From assembly GCA_039026975.1 (NCBI GenBank), contig JBCCLI010000016.1, positions 1 to 33,557 of the forward strand: a DNA stretch of 33,557 nucleotides, read 5' to 3'. Source of the stretch: JBCBKZ01 sp039026975 (lineage in GTDB: Bacteria; Bacteroidota; Bacteroidia; J057). Below the pieces are notes generated by a model. It worked only from the letters and a program-made list of their open reading frames with translations, searched no databases and had not been told where the DNA came from. Numbering within the stretch: the stretch's first letter is position 1; each line of letters opens with the position of its first letter. Position numbers and translations under genes: made by a program. This document shows, one piece after another, positions 15,731 through 22,986 of this stretch.

Positions 15731-15966
15731 ACCCCCCCTCTATAGTGTTACATCCTGGTCATTTTTGTCTTCTTATGTATTTCCGCTGGTAAGTAGGGGA
15801 TGCTATTACCCAATAATCAGTTCGCTTTTTCGGAAAAGGTTGGAAAAGCAGCCATTGATTAGCATGCTTATACATAAAATCTTCATTCTGCGTTTATTTG
15901 TAAACGAGAAATGCATCAACCGGATTCTTGCGCCACGCGCATTATTCATTGCAAATAACCGTATTG
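15731..15966. other. leader region of the TPR lipoprotein gene
   Basis: No gene is supported here. CGTTTA-TTTG-TAAACG (15891-15906) is an inverted repeat with TTTG in its loop, sharing the 12-mer TTTATTTGTAAA with the promoter of tRNA-like RNA 1. A weak GATTCTTG follows 22 bases later (15923-15930) and may be the -7 box for the TPR gene. Confidence 0.3.
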
Positions 15967-16902
15967 ATGAAAAATTCCTTAATCTGTTTTCTAACTAGTA
16001 TTCTTTTTGTCGGAGCATTCCTGCCTTCTTGTCGTACGACAGAATATACCAGCAGCAATGTCAGGCAGTCAGACATAGACTACCTTTTAAGCCAGTATGA
16101 CAAGTCGATAGCTAGAAATCCGGAATCTGCAGATATATATATTAAAAGATCCCTCCTCTATTACCAGCAGGGTAGGTATGAGGAGGCCTTAGATGATTTG
16201 AACTATGCAAATGCGTTAAAGGATGGGAATGCTGTAGCCTACTATAATAGAGGGCTTGTCAATATTCGGTTAAAGAAGTATGTAGCTGCGGATGAAGATT
16301 TAAGTAGGGCTATTCTCCTAGATGGTACTGATAGTAAAGCATATCATCACAGGGCAGTAGCCAGGCAGTACCTTGGAGAGCACCAAAGTGCCCTGGAAGA
16401 CTATGAATCAGCCATTACCTATGATAGCTCCTATGAAGCAGCCCTGGTGAATAAAGGGTATTTGCTACATAGGATCAAAAAGTATGATCAAGCTGTGGAG
16501 GCTTTTAATAGGGTAATAGAGATAAATCCTGATAATGTAGAAGCCTTTGGGAGAAGGGGCCTGTCTTACATGGCCCTGGGAGATTCGGATAAAGCGATAG
16601 AAGACATGAATAAGTGGGTAAAAGGGAATCCCAACTCGCCTGAAGCTTATTTTCAAAGGGGAAAGATCTTTTTCCAAATAGGGGCCTATAGAACGTCTGT
16701 AGAAGATTTTCAACAAGCCATTAAATGGGATAATACTCAGTCAGATTATTATCTCTACCTAGGTAATGCTTATCTGGCTTTCAATGATTATGAGCTCGCC
16801 CTCAGGTCATATGATAAGGCACTTGAGTTAGCGCCTGATGATCAGCGTATTCTCCAAAACCTAGCCAGAGTAGAAACTGCCATCCAGCAAGGAGAATTCT
16901 AA
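15967..16902 (+). CDS. TPR-repeat lipoprotein
   Basis: Probable lipoprotein scaffold of 311 residues. The N-terminus MKNSLICFLTSILFVGAFLPSC carries a lipobox (LPSC), so the mature protein should be anchored by its cysteine at residue 22. From about residue 36 to the end, tandem 34-residue TPR units follow one another, recognisable by the repeated YNRGL, AYHHRA, AFGRRGLSYMALG, AYFQRGKIFFQIG and YLYLGNAYLAFND patterns, roughly eight repeats. The ATG at 15967 is chosen because it opens the signal peptide; an upstream TTG would add 13 residues ahead of it. TPR proteins mediate protein binding; the partner is unknown. It converges with the SPFH gene. Confidence 0.88.
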   Translation: MKNSLICFLTSILFVGAFLPSCRTTEYTSSNVRQSDIDYLLSQYDKSIARNPESADIYIKRSLLYYQQGRYEEALDDLNYANALKDGNAVAYYNRGLVNIRLKKYVAADEDLSRAILLDGTDSKAYHHRAVARQYLGEHQSALEDYESAITYDSSYEAALVNKGYLLHRIKKYDQAVEAFNRVIEINPDNVEAFGRRGLSYMALGDSDKAIEDMNKWVKGNPNSPEAYFQRGKIFFQIGAYRTSVEDFQQAIKWDNTQSDYYLYLGNAYLAFNDYELALRSYDKALELAPDDQRILQNLARVETAIQQGEF

Positions 16903-16917
16903 AGAGATATATAGGAT

Positions 16918-16944
16918 AAAAAAACCGCCCCAGTTTGGAGGCGG
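16918..16944 (-). terminator. intrinsic terminator after the SPFH gene
   Basis: Minus strand: CCGCC...GGCGG stem (extendable to seven pairs) followed by seven T (plus-strand A-run 16918-16924). It lies between two convergent genes and serves the minus-strand gene best; the plus side has only a poor T-run. Confidence 0.75.
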
Positions 16945-16995
16945 CTGCTTTCATAATTGTGCTAAGAAAAATACGAGTGTGTTACCTTTACACCA

Positions 16996-17916
16996 TTAGG
17001 TGGTCTTTTTCATTTCTTCTCCCAACATACTGGCTGCTGTAAATGAAGTAACCATTTGGTTCATCATATCACTGGCATTAGAAGGAGAATTAGGAAGTAG
17101 GATAAGGTTAGATTTATTGGTAGTTCCTACTGCTTGCAGAGTATCATAGTGCTGTGTCACTACGATCAGGGCAGAGGCCTCCTGAGAATTAATTCCTACC
17201 TTATTTAGGGCTTCTACAGAATCTTCCAGGCCTTTAGCTATCTCTCTACGCTGATCAGCTATACCCTGGCCTTGTAGCTTTTTACTCTCAGCCTCAGCCT
17301 GAGCTATAGCTACGATCTTAATACGCTCAGCATCAGCTTCAAATTGGGCTGCTACCTTTTCACGCTCAGCGGCATTGATACGGTTCATAGAACGCTTTAC
17401 TTCCTGGTCAGGGTCTATGTCAGTTACCAGGGCTTTTACGATTCCATACCCGTACTCATCCATGGCCTCTGATAGTTCCGTCTTGATAGCGATGGCAATG
17501 TCATCCTTACGCTCAAACACCTCATCCAGCTTCAGTTTAGGGACTTCTGCACGTACTACGTCAAATACGTAAGAAGTAATCTGGGCAGTAGGCTGCTCTA
17601 ACTTATAGAAGGCTTCATATACCTTATCTTTTAATACCTGATACTGAACAGACACCTTTAGATGAACGAATACGTTATCCTTGGTTTTGGTTTCTACCAT
17701 TACGTCTAGCTGTTGAACCTTCAGGTTTACTCTTCCTGCTACCTGATCAATGAAAGGGATCTTGAAATTGAAACCTGCATAGGCCACCTTATCAAATCTT
17801 CCTAAACGTTGGATAACAGCTGCAGTCTGTTGTTTTACAATCACCCAGCCGCTTCTGAAGAAGGCTATTGCCAAAAGGGTGAGGAAGAAATAAAGGATTG
17901 CTGACATTATATCCAT
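16996..17916 (-). CDS. SPFH/band 7 (stomatin-like) membrane protein
   Basis: Membrane scaffold protein of the stomatin/prohibitin group, 306 residues. One N-terminal hydrophobic segment (about 4-25), then the band 7 domain (about 25-200) beginning VKQQTAAVIQRLGRFDKVAYAG, including the conserved DVVRAEVPKLKLDEVFERK and VTDIDPDQEVKRSMNRI pieces, and a C-terminal coiled-coil rich in Ala, Glu, Gln (AAEREKVAAQFEADAERIKI). The close relation to plant hypersensitive-induced-reaction and bacterial QmcA/HflC types is from general knowledge. No NfeD partner is adjacent. The gene is single, divergent from hisS. ATG at 17916, with an alternative ATG three codons in. Confidence 0.9.
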   Translation of the reverse strand: MDIMSAILYFFLTLLAIAFFRSGWVIVKQQTAAVIQRLGRFDKVAYAGFNFKIPFIDQVAGRVNLKVQQLDVMVETKTKDNVFVHLKVSVQYQVLKDKVYEAFYKLEQPTAQITSYVFDVVRAEVPKLKLDEVFERKDDIAIAIKTELSEAMDEYGYGIVKALVTDIDPDQEVKRSMNRINAAEREKVAAQFEADAERIKIVAIAQAEAESKKLQGQGIADQRREIAKGLEDSVEALNKVGINSQEASALIVVTQHYDTLQAVGTTNKSNLILLPNSPSNASDMMNQMVTSFTAASMLGEEMKKTT

Positions 17917-18100
17917 GATTCTTGAGTTATGTGTTGACTTATTATATGTAAGATTTTAAATATTCAGTTTTTACAATTCATAAGTTAAGGAAACCCATAG
18001 GAATTTCCGAAGACTTTTCTACACTTCAGGAAACTTTGCTAATACATACCATAGTCAATATTTCTGTAACCACCCACAAGGCATAACCAATAAGATTTTC

Positions 18101-18108
18101 TATTTTTG
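18101..18108 (+). promoter_or_regulatory. -7 box of hisS
   Basis: TATTTTTG matches TAnnTTTG exactly and ends 27 bases before the hisS ATG. No TTTG at the expected upstream distance is seen. Confidence 0.45.
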
Positions 18109-18135
18109 CCGCCTAATCAACTAATAGTATGTAGT

Positions 18136-19530
18136 ATGGCACAAAAGCCGAGTATACTTGCCGGAACCAGGGATATACTCCCAGAGGTAGCCCTAAGAAG
18201 AAAGTACATTTTTAGCACCATAGAGGAGGTATTTCAGAAATATGGGTACTCACCCATAGAAACCCCCGCCATGGAAAAACTTTCTGTTCTCTTGGGGAAA
18301 TATGGAGAAGAAGGGGATAAGCTGATTTACAAGCTGCTAAACTCGGGAGATTACCTCTCTAAAAGGGGAAAAAAAATTGTAGAAGCAGAAGATCTGGAGA
18401 AAGGAGAAAAACATCTGACCCCCTTACTGACGGAGAAAGGCCTGCGCTATGACTTGACAGTCCCATTTGCCCGTTTCGTAGTGATGAACCAAAATGAGCT
18501 GACCTTTCCCTTCAGGAGGTACCAGATTCAGCCGGTTTGGAGAGCAGAAAGGAGCCAGAAAGGGAGGTATAGAGAATTTTTTCAGTGTGATGCAGATGTG
18601 GTAGGTTCTGATAGCCTACTCTTTGAGGCAGAGTTTCTGGCCATTTTTGATGAAGTCCTTAGTAAGCTGGGATTGAAGGCTTTCACCATTCAGGTTAGCA
18701 ATAGGAAGATTCTGAATGGGTTTGCAGAGGTGATAGGTCAGGCAGATAAATTTATGGATATCTGTGTGGCCATAGATAAACTAGATAAAATAGGGACTGA
18801 AGGTGTTCAGCAGGAATTAACTGGCAGAGGGATTCCCGCTGCTAGTACGGAGGAGTTATTTGAGTTGATCACCATAGAAGGAAGTAATGAAGAGAAAATA
18901 GCCTTTCTGGAGCAGAAGTTCCAGAATTCAGCTACAGGCGCTAAGGGAATAGCAGAGCTAAGAGAAGTCTTAAGCATGTATGCTTCCTTCCCTTCCTGGA
19001 ACGGGCTGGTGAATTTTAGCCCCACTTTAGCCAGAGGACTCAACTATTACACAGGAACCATTTATGAGGTCCAGTCAAATGAAGTCAAGATAGGAAGTAT
19101 TGCCAGTGGAGGTCGCTATGACGATCTGACAGGCGTATTCGGCCGTGAAGGGCTCTCGGGGGTAGGAATTTCCTTTGGGGCTGACAGAATTTATGATGTT
19201 ATGTCGGAGCTGGATCTATTTGATAGGCTTCCTTCTACGAGTACCACTGTTATTCTGATTAATTTTGGGGGGGAATACCTTCCTCAAAACCTGATGGTTC
19301 TTAATGAGCTGAGATCCGCTAACATAGCGGCAGAACTCTATCCAGATGCGGTAAAGCTAAAGAAGCAGTTTTCTTATGCTAATAAAAAGGGGATTCCCTA
19401 CACCATCATGATAGGAGAAGAAGAAGCTAAACAAAATATACTGCAGCTTAAGAATATGGAAAGTGGGGAGCAGAAGACGCTGAGGCAGCCGGAATTAGTA
19501 AAAGAGGTGAAAATAGCTCTGGGTGCTTAA
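18136..19530 (+). CDS. hisS: histidyl-tRNA synthetase
   Basis: Cytoplasmic class II synthetase that charges tRNA-His. 464 residues from the ATG at 18136 (MAQKPSILAGTRDILP); an upstream TTG reading would add ten residues and is not needed. Visible signatures: GTRDILP at the N-terminus, motif 2 around FRRYQIQPVWRAERS with the following GRYREFFQCD, the histidine-binding LARGLNYYTGTIYEV, motif 3 in GVGISFGADRIYDV, and the C-terminal anticodon-binding domain (about 370-464). Length is slightly above E. coli HisRS because of extra sequence after residue 65. Single gene, followed at 150 bases by groES. Confidence 0.95.
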   Translation: MAQKPSILAGTRDILPEVALRRKYIFSTIEEVFQKYGYSPIETPAMEKLSVLLGKYGEEGDKLIYKLLNSGDYLSKRGKKIVEAEDLEKGEKHLTPLLTEKGLRYDLTVPFARFVVMNQNELTFPFRRYQIQPVWRAERSQKGRYREFFQCDADVVGSDSLLFEAEFLAIFDEVLSKLGLKAFTIQVSNRKILNGFAEVIGQADKFMDICVAIDKLDKIGTEGVQQELTGRGIPAASTEELFELITIEGSNEEKIAFLEQKFQNSATGAKGIAELREVLSMYASFPSWNGLVNFSPTLARGLNYYTGTIYEVQSNEVKIGSIASGGRYDDLTGVFGREGLSGVGISFGADRIYDVMSELDLFDRLPSTSTTVILINFGGEYLPQNLMVLNELRSANIAAELYPDAVKLKKQFSYANKKGIPYTIMIGEEEAKQNILQLKNMESGEQKTLRQPELVKEVKIALGA

Positions 19531-19542
19531 CGCTTAGGAGAA

Positions 19543-19625
19543 TGTCATTTTGACAAACATTGTCTGCCAAATGTTACGCATTATGCTCAAATGTCATATT
19601 TCGGGCTGTTGGCATACTTTTAGAA
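19543..19625 (+). promoter_or_regulatory. groESL control region
   Basis: A perfect inverted repeat TGTCA-TTT-TGACA lies at 19543-19555 just after hisS, with a further TGTCA half-site at 19592-19596. TTGGCATACTTTTAGA (19609-19624) has GG and GA ten bases apart, like a degenerate sigma-54 -24/-12 element or a special heat-shock promoter, 57 bases before the groES ATG. No HrcA CIRCE element (TTAGCACTC-N9-GAGTGCTAA) is present. Confidence 0.4.
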
Positions 19626-19680
19626 ACACGTGCATTGTTGAGTCCAACACAAGTTTAGTTTAACAACACGTACAAAAAAT

Positions 19681-19956
19681 ATGGCACTAAACATTAAACC
19701 TTTAGCTGATCGCGTGCTGGTAGAGCCAGCTCCTGCTGAGGACAAAACTGCTTCCGGTATCATCATTCCTGATACGGCAAAAGAAAAACCTCAGCGCGGA
19801 AAAGTTGTAGCAGTAGGACCTGGAAAGAAGGACGAGCCTACAACCGTAAAAGAAGGAGACACAGTCCTGTATGGGAAGTATTCAGGTACAGAAATCAGCC
19901 TTGACGGAACAGATTATCTGATTATGAGAGAATCTGATATCCTTGCTATTGTGTAA
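19681..19956 (+). CDS. groES: co-chaperonin GroES
   Basis: Heptameric lid of the GroEL folding chamber in the cytoplasm. 91 residues, normal length. It shows the expected KPLADRVLVEPAPAEDKTASGI start with mobile loop, the GKVVAVGPGK turn, VKEGDTVLYGKYSGTEI, and the YLIMRESDILAIV end. It lies 58 bases before groEL on the same strand, so the pair is one operon. Confidence 0.97.
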   Translation: MALNIKPLADRVLVEPAPAEDKTASGIIIPDTAKEKPQRGKVVAVGPGKKDEPTTVKEGDTVLYGKYSGTEISLDGTDYLIMRESDILAIV

Positions 19957-20014
19957 TTCATTCTTTTGACATTCTCATTATTATTTTCATCATCCTAAAA
20001 TTCTCCAAACAGAC

Positions 20015-21667
20015 ATGGCGAAAAACATAGAATTCAGAGTCGAGGCCAGAGATAAACTAAAAAGAGGGGTAGATGCACTTGCCAACGCAGTAAAAGTTAC
20101 CCTAGGGCCTAAAGGACGCAATGTTGTCATTGATAAGAAATTTGGCGCACCTAATATCACAAAAGACGGTGTAACCGTAGCCAAAGAAATAGAGCTGAAA
20201 GATCCCGTCGAAAATATGGGCGCTCAGATGGTAAAAGAAGTAGCTTCTAAGACAGCTGATGTAGCTGGGGATGGAACTACTACGGCTACTGTATTAGCAC
20301 AGGCTATGATCCGTGAAGGATTAAAGAACGTTACTGCTGGTGCTAATCCTATGGAGCTGAAGAAAGGAATAGAAGAGGCTACTAAAGTGGTGGTAGAAAA
20401 GCTTAAGTCATTCTCCAAAGAAATTTCTGATGCTAAGGAGATAGCACAGGTAGCTACCATCTCTTCTAATAATGACACTGAAATTGGTCAATTCATAGCT
20501 GACGCTATGGACAAAGTAGGTAAAGATGGTGTTATCACAGTTGAAGAAGCTAAAGGACTGGAAACGTACCTGGAGGTAGTGGAAGGTATGCAGTTTGACC
20601 GTGGATACCTTTCCCCTTACTTTGTTACCAATGCTGACAAAATGGAGACAGAACTGGATGATCCTTACATCCTTCTGTTTGATAAGAAGATCTCTCAGAT
20701 GAAAGACCTTCTTCCTGTGCTCGAGCAAACTGTTCAGACCGGTAAGCCGCTATTAATCATAGCTGAAGATGTAGATGGAGAGGCACTTGCTACTCTGGTA
20801 GTAAATAAAATCCGTGGTTCACTGAAAGTAGCTGCTGTAAAAGCACCAGGATTTGGTGACAGAAGAAAAGCCATGCTGGAAGATATTGCTATCCTAACCG
20901 GAGGAACAGTAATCTCTGAAGAGCGTGGATTTAAGCTGGAGAATACTACCCTGGATATGTTAGGTACTGCTAGAAAGGTTTCTATTGATAAGGATAACAC
21001 CACTGTGGTAGAAGGTGCTGGAGCAGCTGATAACATTAAGGCGCGCGTAAGCCAGATCAAAACACAGATAGAGAATACTACTTCTGACTATGACCGTGAG
21101 AAGCTACAAGAGCGTTTAGCCAAGCTTTCCGGTGGAGTGGCCGTTATTTACGTAGGTGCTGCTACTGAAGTAGAAATGAAAGAGAAGAAAGACCGTGTAG
21201 ATGATGCCCTTCATGCGACCAAAGCGGCCGTAGAAGAAGGAATCATTCCTGGTGGAGGTGTAGCATTGCTACGTACAGTTAAGTCTATAGAACCTGGAAG
21301 AGGAGGTATTCATGATGATCTTTTAAAAGGAGATACTGGAATCGGGGTGGCTATCGTAAAGCGTGCCCTGGAAGAGCCTTTGAGAATGATTGTTGAAAAT
21401 GCAGGACTGGAAGCAGGGGTAATCCTGAACAAGGTGCTGGAAGATGATACTTTAGATTATGGATTCAATGCCAGAAATGAGGTTTATGAAAACTTCTTTG
21501 CCTCTGGTATCATAGATCCTACTAAGGTAACGCGCTCTGCTCTGGAGAATGCTGCTTCTATTGCAGGTCTCCTCTTAACTACAGAGTGTGTCATCTCTGA
21601 TGAGCCAGAGCCAGAAGCTGATCACGGACATGCACATGGACATCCAGGAATGGGTGGCATGATGTAA
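20015..21667 (+). CDS. groEL: chaperonin GroEL
   Basis: Hsp60 chaperonin, ATP-driven folding chamber working with GroES. 550 residues. Signatures: VTLGPKGRNVVIDK, GDGTTTATVLAQ with the ATP-binding loop, the apical region with GGTVISEERGFKLE, and AAVEEGIIPGGGVALLR near residue 405. The C-terminal tail is unusual: an acidic run is followed by DHGHAHGHPGMGGMM, so four histidines precede a shortened GGM end. Most GroEL tails are GGM repeats without histidine. A strong terminator follows the gene. Confidence 0.97.
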   Translation: MAKNIEFRVEARDKLKRGVDALANAVKVTLGPKGRNVVIDKKFGAPNITKDGVTVAKEIELKDPVENMGAQMVKEVASKTADVAGDGTTTATVLAQAMIREGLKNVTAGANPMELKKGIEEATKVVVEKLKSFSKEISDAKEIAQVATISSNNDTEIGQFIADAMDKVGKDGVITVEEAKGLETYLEVVEGMQFDRGYLSPYFVTNADKMETELDDPYILLFDKKISQMKDLLPVLEQTVQTGKPLLIIAEDVDGEALATLVVNKIRGSLKVAAVKAPGFGDRRKAMLEDIAILTGGTVISEERGFKLENTTLDMLGTARKVSIDKDNTTVVEGAGAADNIKARVSQIKTQIENTTSDYDREKLQERLAKLSGGVAVIYVGAATEVEMKEKKDRVDDALHATKAAVEEGIIPGGGVALLRTVKSIEPGRGGIHDDLLKGDTGIGVAIVKRALEEPLRMIVENAGLEAGVILNKVLEDDTLDYGFNARNEVYENFFASGIIDPTKVTRSALENAASIAGLLLTTECVISDEPEPEADHGHAHGHPGMGGMM

Positions 21668-21690
21668 TATGTGAACTAATAGATATTGTG

Positions 21691-21722
21691 GAGGCTGCCC
21701 TACGGCAGCCTCTTGCCTTTTT
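21691..21722 (+). terminator. intrinsic terminator of groESL
   Basis: GAGGCTGCC and GGCAGCCTC form a perfect nine-pair stem with loop CTAC (21700-21703), followed by TTGCC and five T. Confidence 0.85.
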
Positions 21723-21812
21723 GACTGGAAGAAATGCCTGTTTTTTTGTAGCTTATAGAGTACTAGCTAGGGAAAAGGCCTTAGCGGACTACTACAAAAG
21801 ATATATTTGATT

Positions 21813-21953
21813 ATGGAAAATGTAATCACAGGCATACTCGTTGTAGCTTTGCTGGCAGCTGGTATTTACTTTGCTTATTGGGGAATTCAAAAAACGCTTG
21901 CTGATACAAGTGGGAGAAACAGAGCTGCCAGAAGAAAATCCAAAAAAAGATAG
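21813..21953 (+). CDS. 46-residue single-pass membrane peptide
   Basis: Short reading frame MENVITGILVVALLAAG... with one hydrophobic helix (about residues 4-24), then a polar stretch and a strongly basic end (RNRAARRKSKKR). This is the normal shape of a small inner-membrane protein with its basic tail in the cytoplasm. It stands alone between the groESL terminator and the Fur-family gene. TATATTTG (21802-21809) fits the -7 consensus but is only three bases from the ATG, so it is doubtful as its promoter. No family is recognised. Confidence 0.6.
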   Translation: MENVITGILVVALLAAGIYFAYWGIQKTLADTSGRNRAARRKSKKR

Positions 21954-21980
21954 TCTGTTACTTACCTATCCTTCCTTTAA

Positions 21981-21988
21981 TATTTTCG
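21981..21988 (+). promoter_or_regulatory. -7 box candidate for the Fur-family gene
   Basis: TATTTTCG, one base from TAnnTTTG, 61 bases before the ATG. No upstream TTTG at the right distance. Confidence 0.3.
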
Positions 21989-22049
21989 TAGATTTACTAG
22001 AGAAACATTAGGAATAGACGGTCAGAGAAATTTAAAAGAAGAAAGTCAT

Positions 22050-22526
22050 ATGCCGGATTTGCCACCTATTAAGCAGCAGGAGAGAATAGAAGAGGTAAAG
22101 GATATTTTTTCCAAGTACTTGGACAGAAAAGGACAACGGAAAACGCCGGAACGCTTTGCTATTCTGGAAGAGATCTACTCTAGGTCAGACCATTTTGATG
22201 TAGAATCTCTCTACATCCACATGAAGAATAAAAATTATAGGGTGAGCAGGGCTACTGTCTATAATACCCTTGATTTATTGGTGGAATGTGATCTGGTGAA
22301 AAGGCATCAGTTTGGGACTAACCAGGCCCTGTATGAAAAGTCTTATGGGTATAAGCAGCATGACCACCTCATTTGTTCTAAATGTGGAAAGGTACTGGAA
22401 TTTTGTGATCCCAGGCTGGGTGAGATAGAAAAGACCATAGCAGAGATTCTGGATTTCGATGTGAGTCATCACTCTTTTACCCTCTATGGCGTGTGTGGGA
22501 ATGATTCCTGTACGGGGAAAGACTGA
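22050..22526 (+). CDS. Fur-family metal-dependent repressor
   Basis: DNA-binding regulator of the Fur/PerR/Zur family, 158 residues. N-terminal winged helix (about 15-95) with the typical QRKTPERFAILEEIYSRSDHFDVE and YRVSRATVYNTLDLLVE. The C-terminal dimerisation domain has HDHLICSKCGKVLEF and a final CGNDSC, giving the two Cys pairs of a structural zinc site, plus several histidines (HDH, SHHSF) for the regulatory metal. Which metal or peroxide it senses cannot be told by eye. It heads a plus-strand group with the STAS gene and purA, each separated by 59 bases. Confidence 0.92.
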   Translation: MPDLPPIKQQERIEEVKDIFSKYLDRKGQRKTPERFAILEEIYSRSDHFDVESLYIHMKNKNYRVSRATVYNTLDLLVECDLVKRHQFGTNQALYEKSYGYKQHDHLICSKCGKVLEFCDPRLGEIEKTIAEILDFDVSHHSFTLYGVCGNDSCTGKD

Positions 22527-22585
22527 TATGATAATGGCTCGTGATGCGTTATGTATGTTTCTGACTAACCTTTAGTGTATTATCA

Positions 22586-22927
22586 ATGGAATTTACGTTT
22601 TCGGAGAAGAATAAAATAGGTGTTTTTAGCCTAAGTGGAAATTTAATAGGGGAGGCTGATGGCATGGCCATGACTGAATCCTTCAGCGAAAAGCTGGAAC
22701 TAGGATATGAGCAGTTTGTGATTGACCTATCAGATCTTCAGCATATCAATAGTTCAGGGCTAGGCGTGTTGATTACACTATTGACTAAAGCCCGTAAAAA
22801 AGGAGGTGAACTTATGTTGGCTAATCCTTCTTCCTATATTAAAAATCTCCTGCTGATTACCAAGCTCAATACTATTTTTGAGATTCATGCTACCACTGAT
22901 GAAGCCTTGGGAGCATTAGTTAATTGA
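22586..22927 (+). CDS. STAS-domain protein (anti-sigma factor antagonist type)
   Basis: Single STAS domain of 113 residues, resembling SpoIIAA/RsbV: beta strand, LSGNLIGEADG, then FVIDLSDLQHINSSGLGVLITLLTKARKKGG. The serine pair in INSSGLG is where antagonists of this family are phosphorylated. No partner kinase or phosphatase is next to it, so its regulatory circuit is not visible. It lies between the Fur-family gene and purA. Confidence 0.9.
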   Translation: MEFTFSEKNKIGVFSLSGNLIGEADGMAMTESFSEKLELGYEQFVIDLSDLQHINSSGLGVLITLLTKARKKGGELMLANPSSYIKNLLLITKLNTIFEIHATTDEALGALVN

Positions 22928-22955
22928 GTTAGCCCAAAATATTTCCAGGAAACCT

Positions 22956-22963
22956 TATATTCG
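22956..22963 (+). promoter_or_regulatory. -7 box candidate for purA
   Basis: TATATTCG, 23 bases before the purA ATG. The same octamer is found ahead of two minus-strand operons in this window. The TTTG partner is absent. Confidence 0.35.
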
Positions 22964-22986
22964 CAGCTTAATTTTAATCTGATACC

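Noticed and set aside
19609..19624. Firm sigma-54 promoter call for groES
   Set aside because: The -24 part is good but the -12 part is TTAGA rather than TTGCA, so it is only reported as a candidate.
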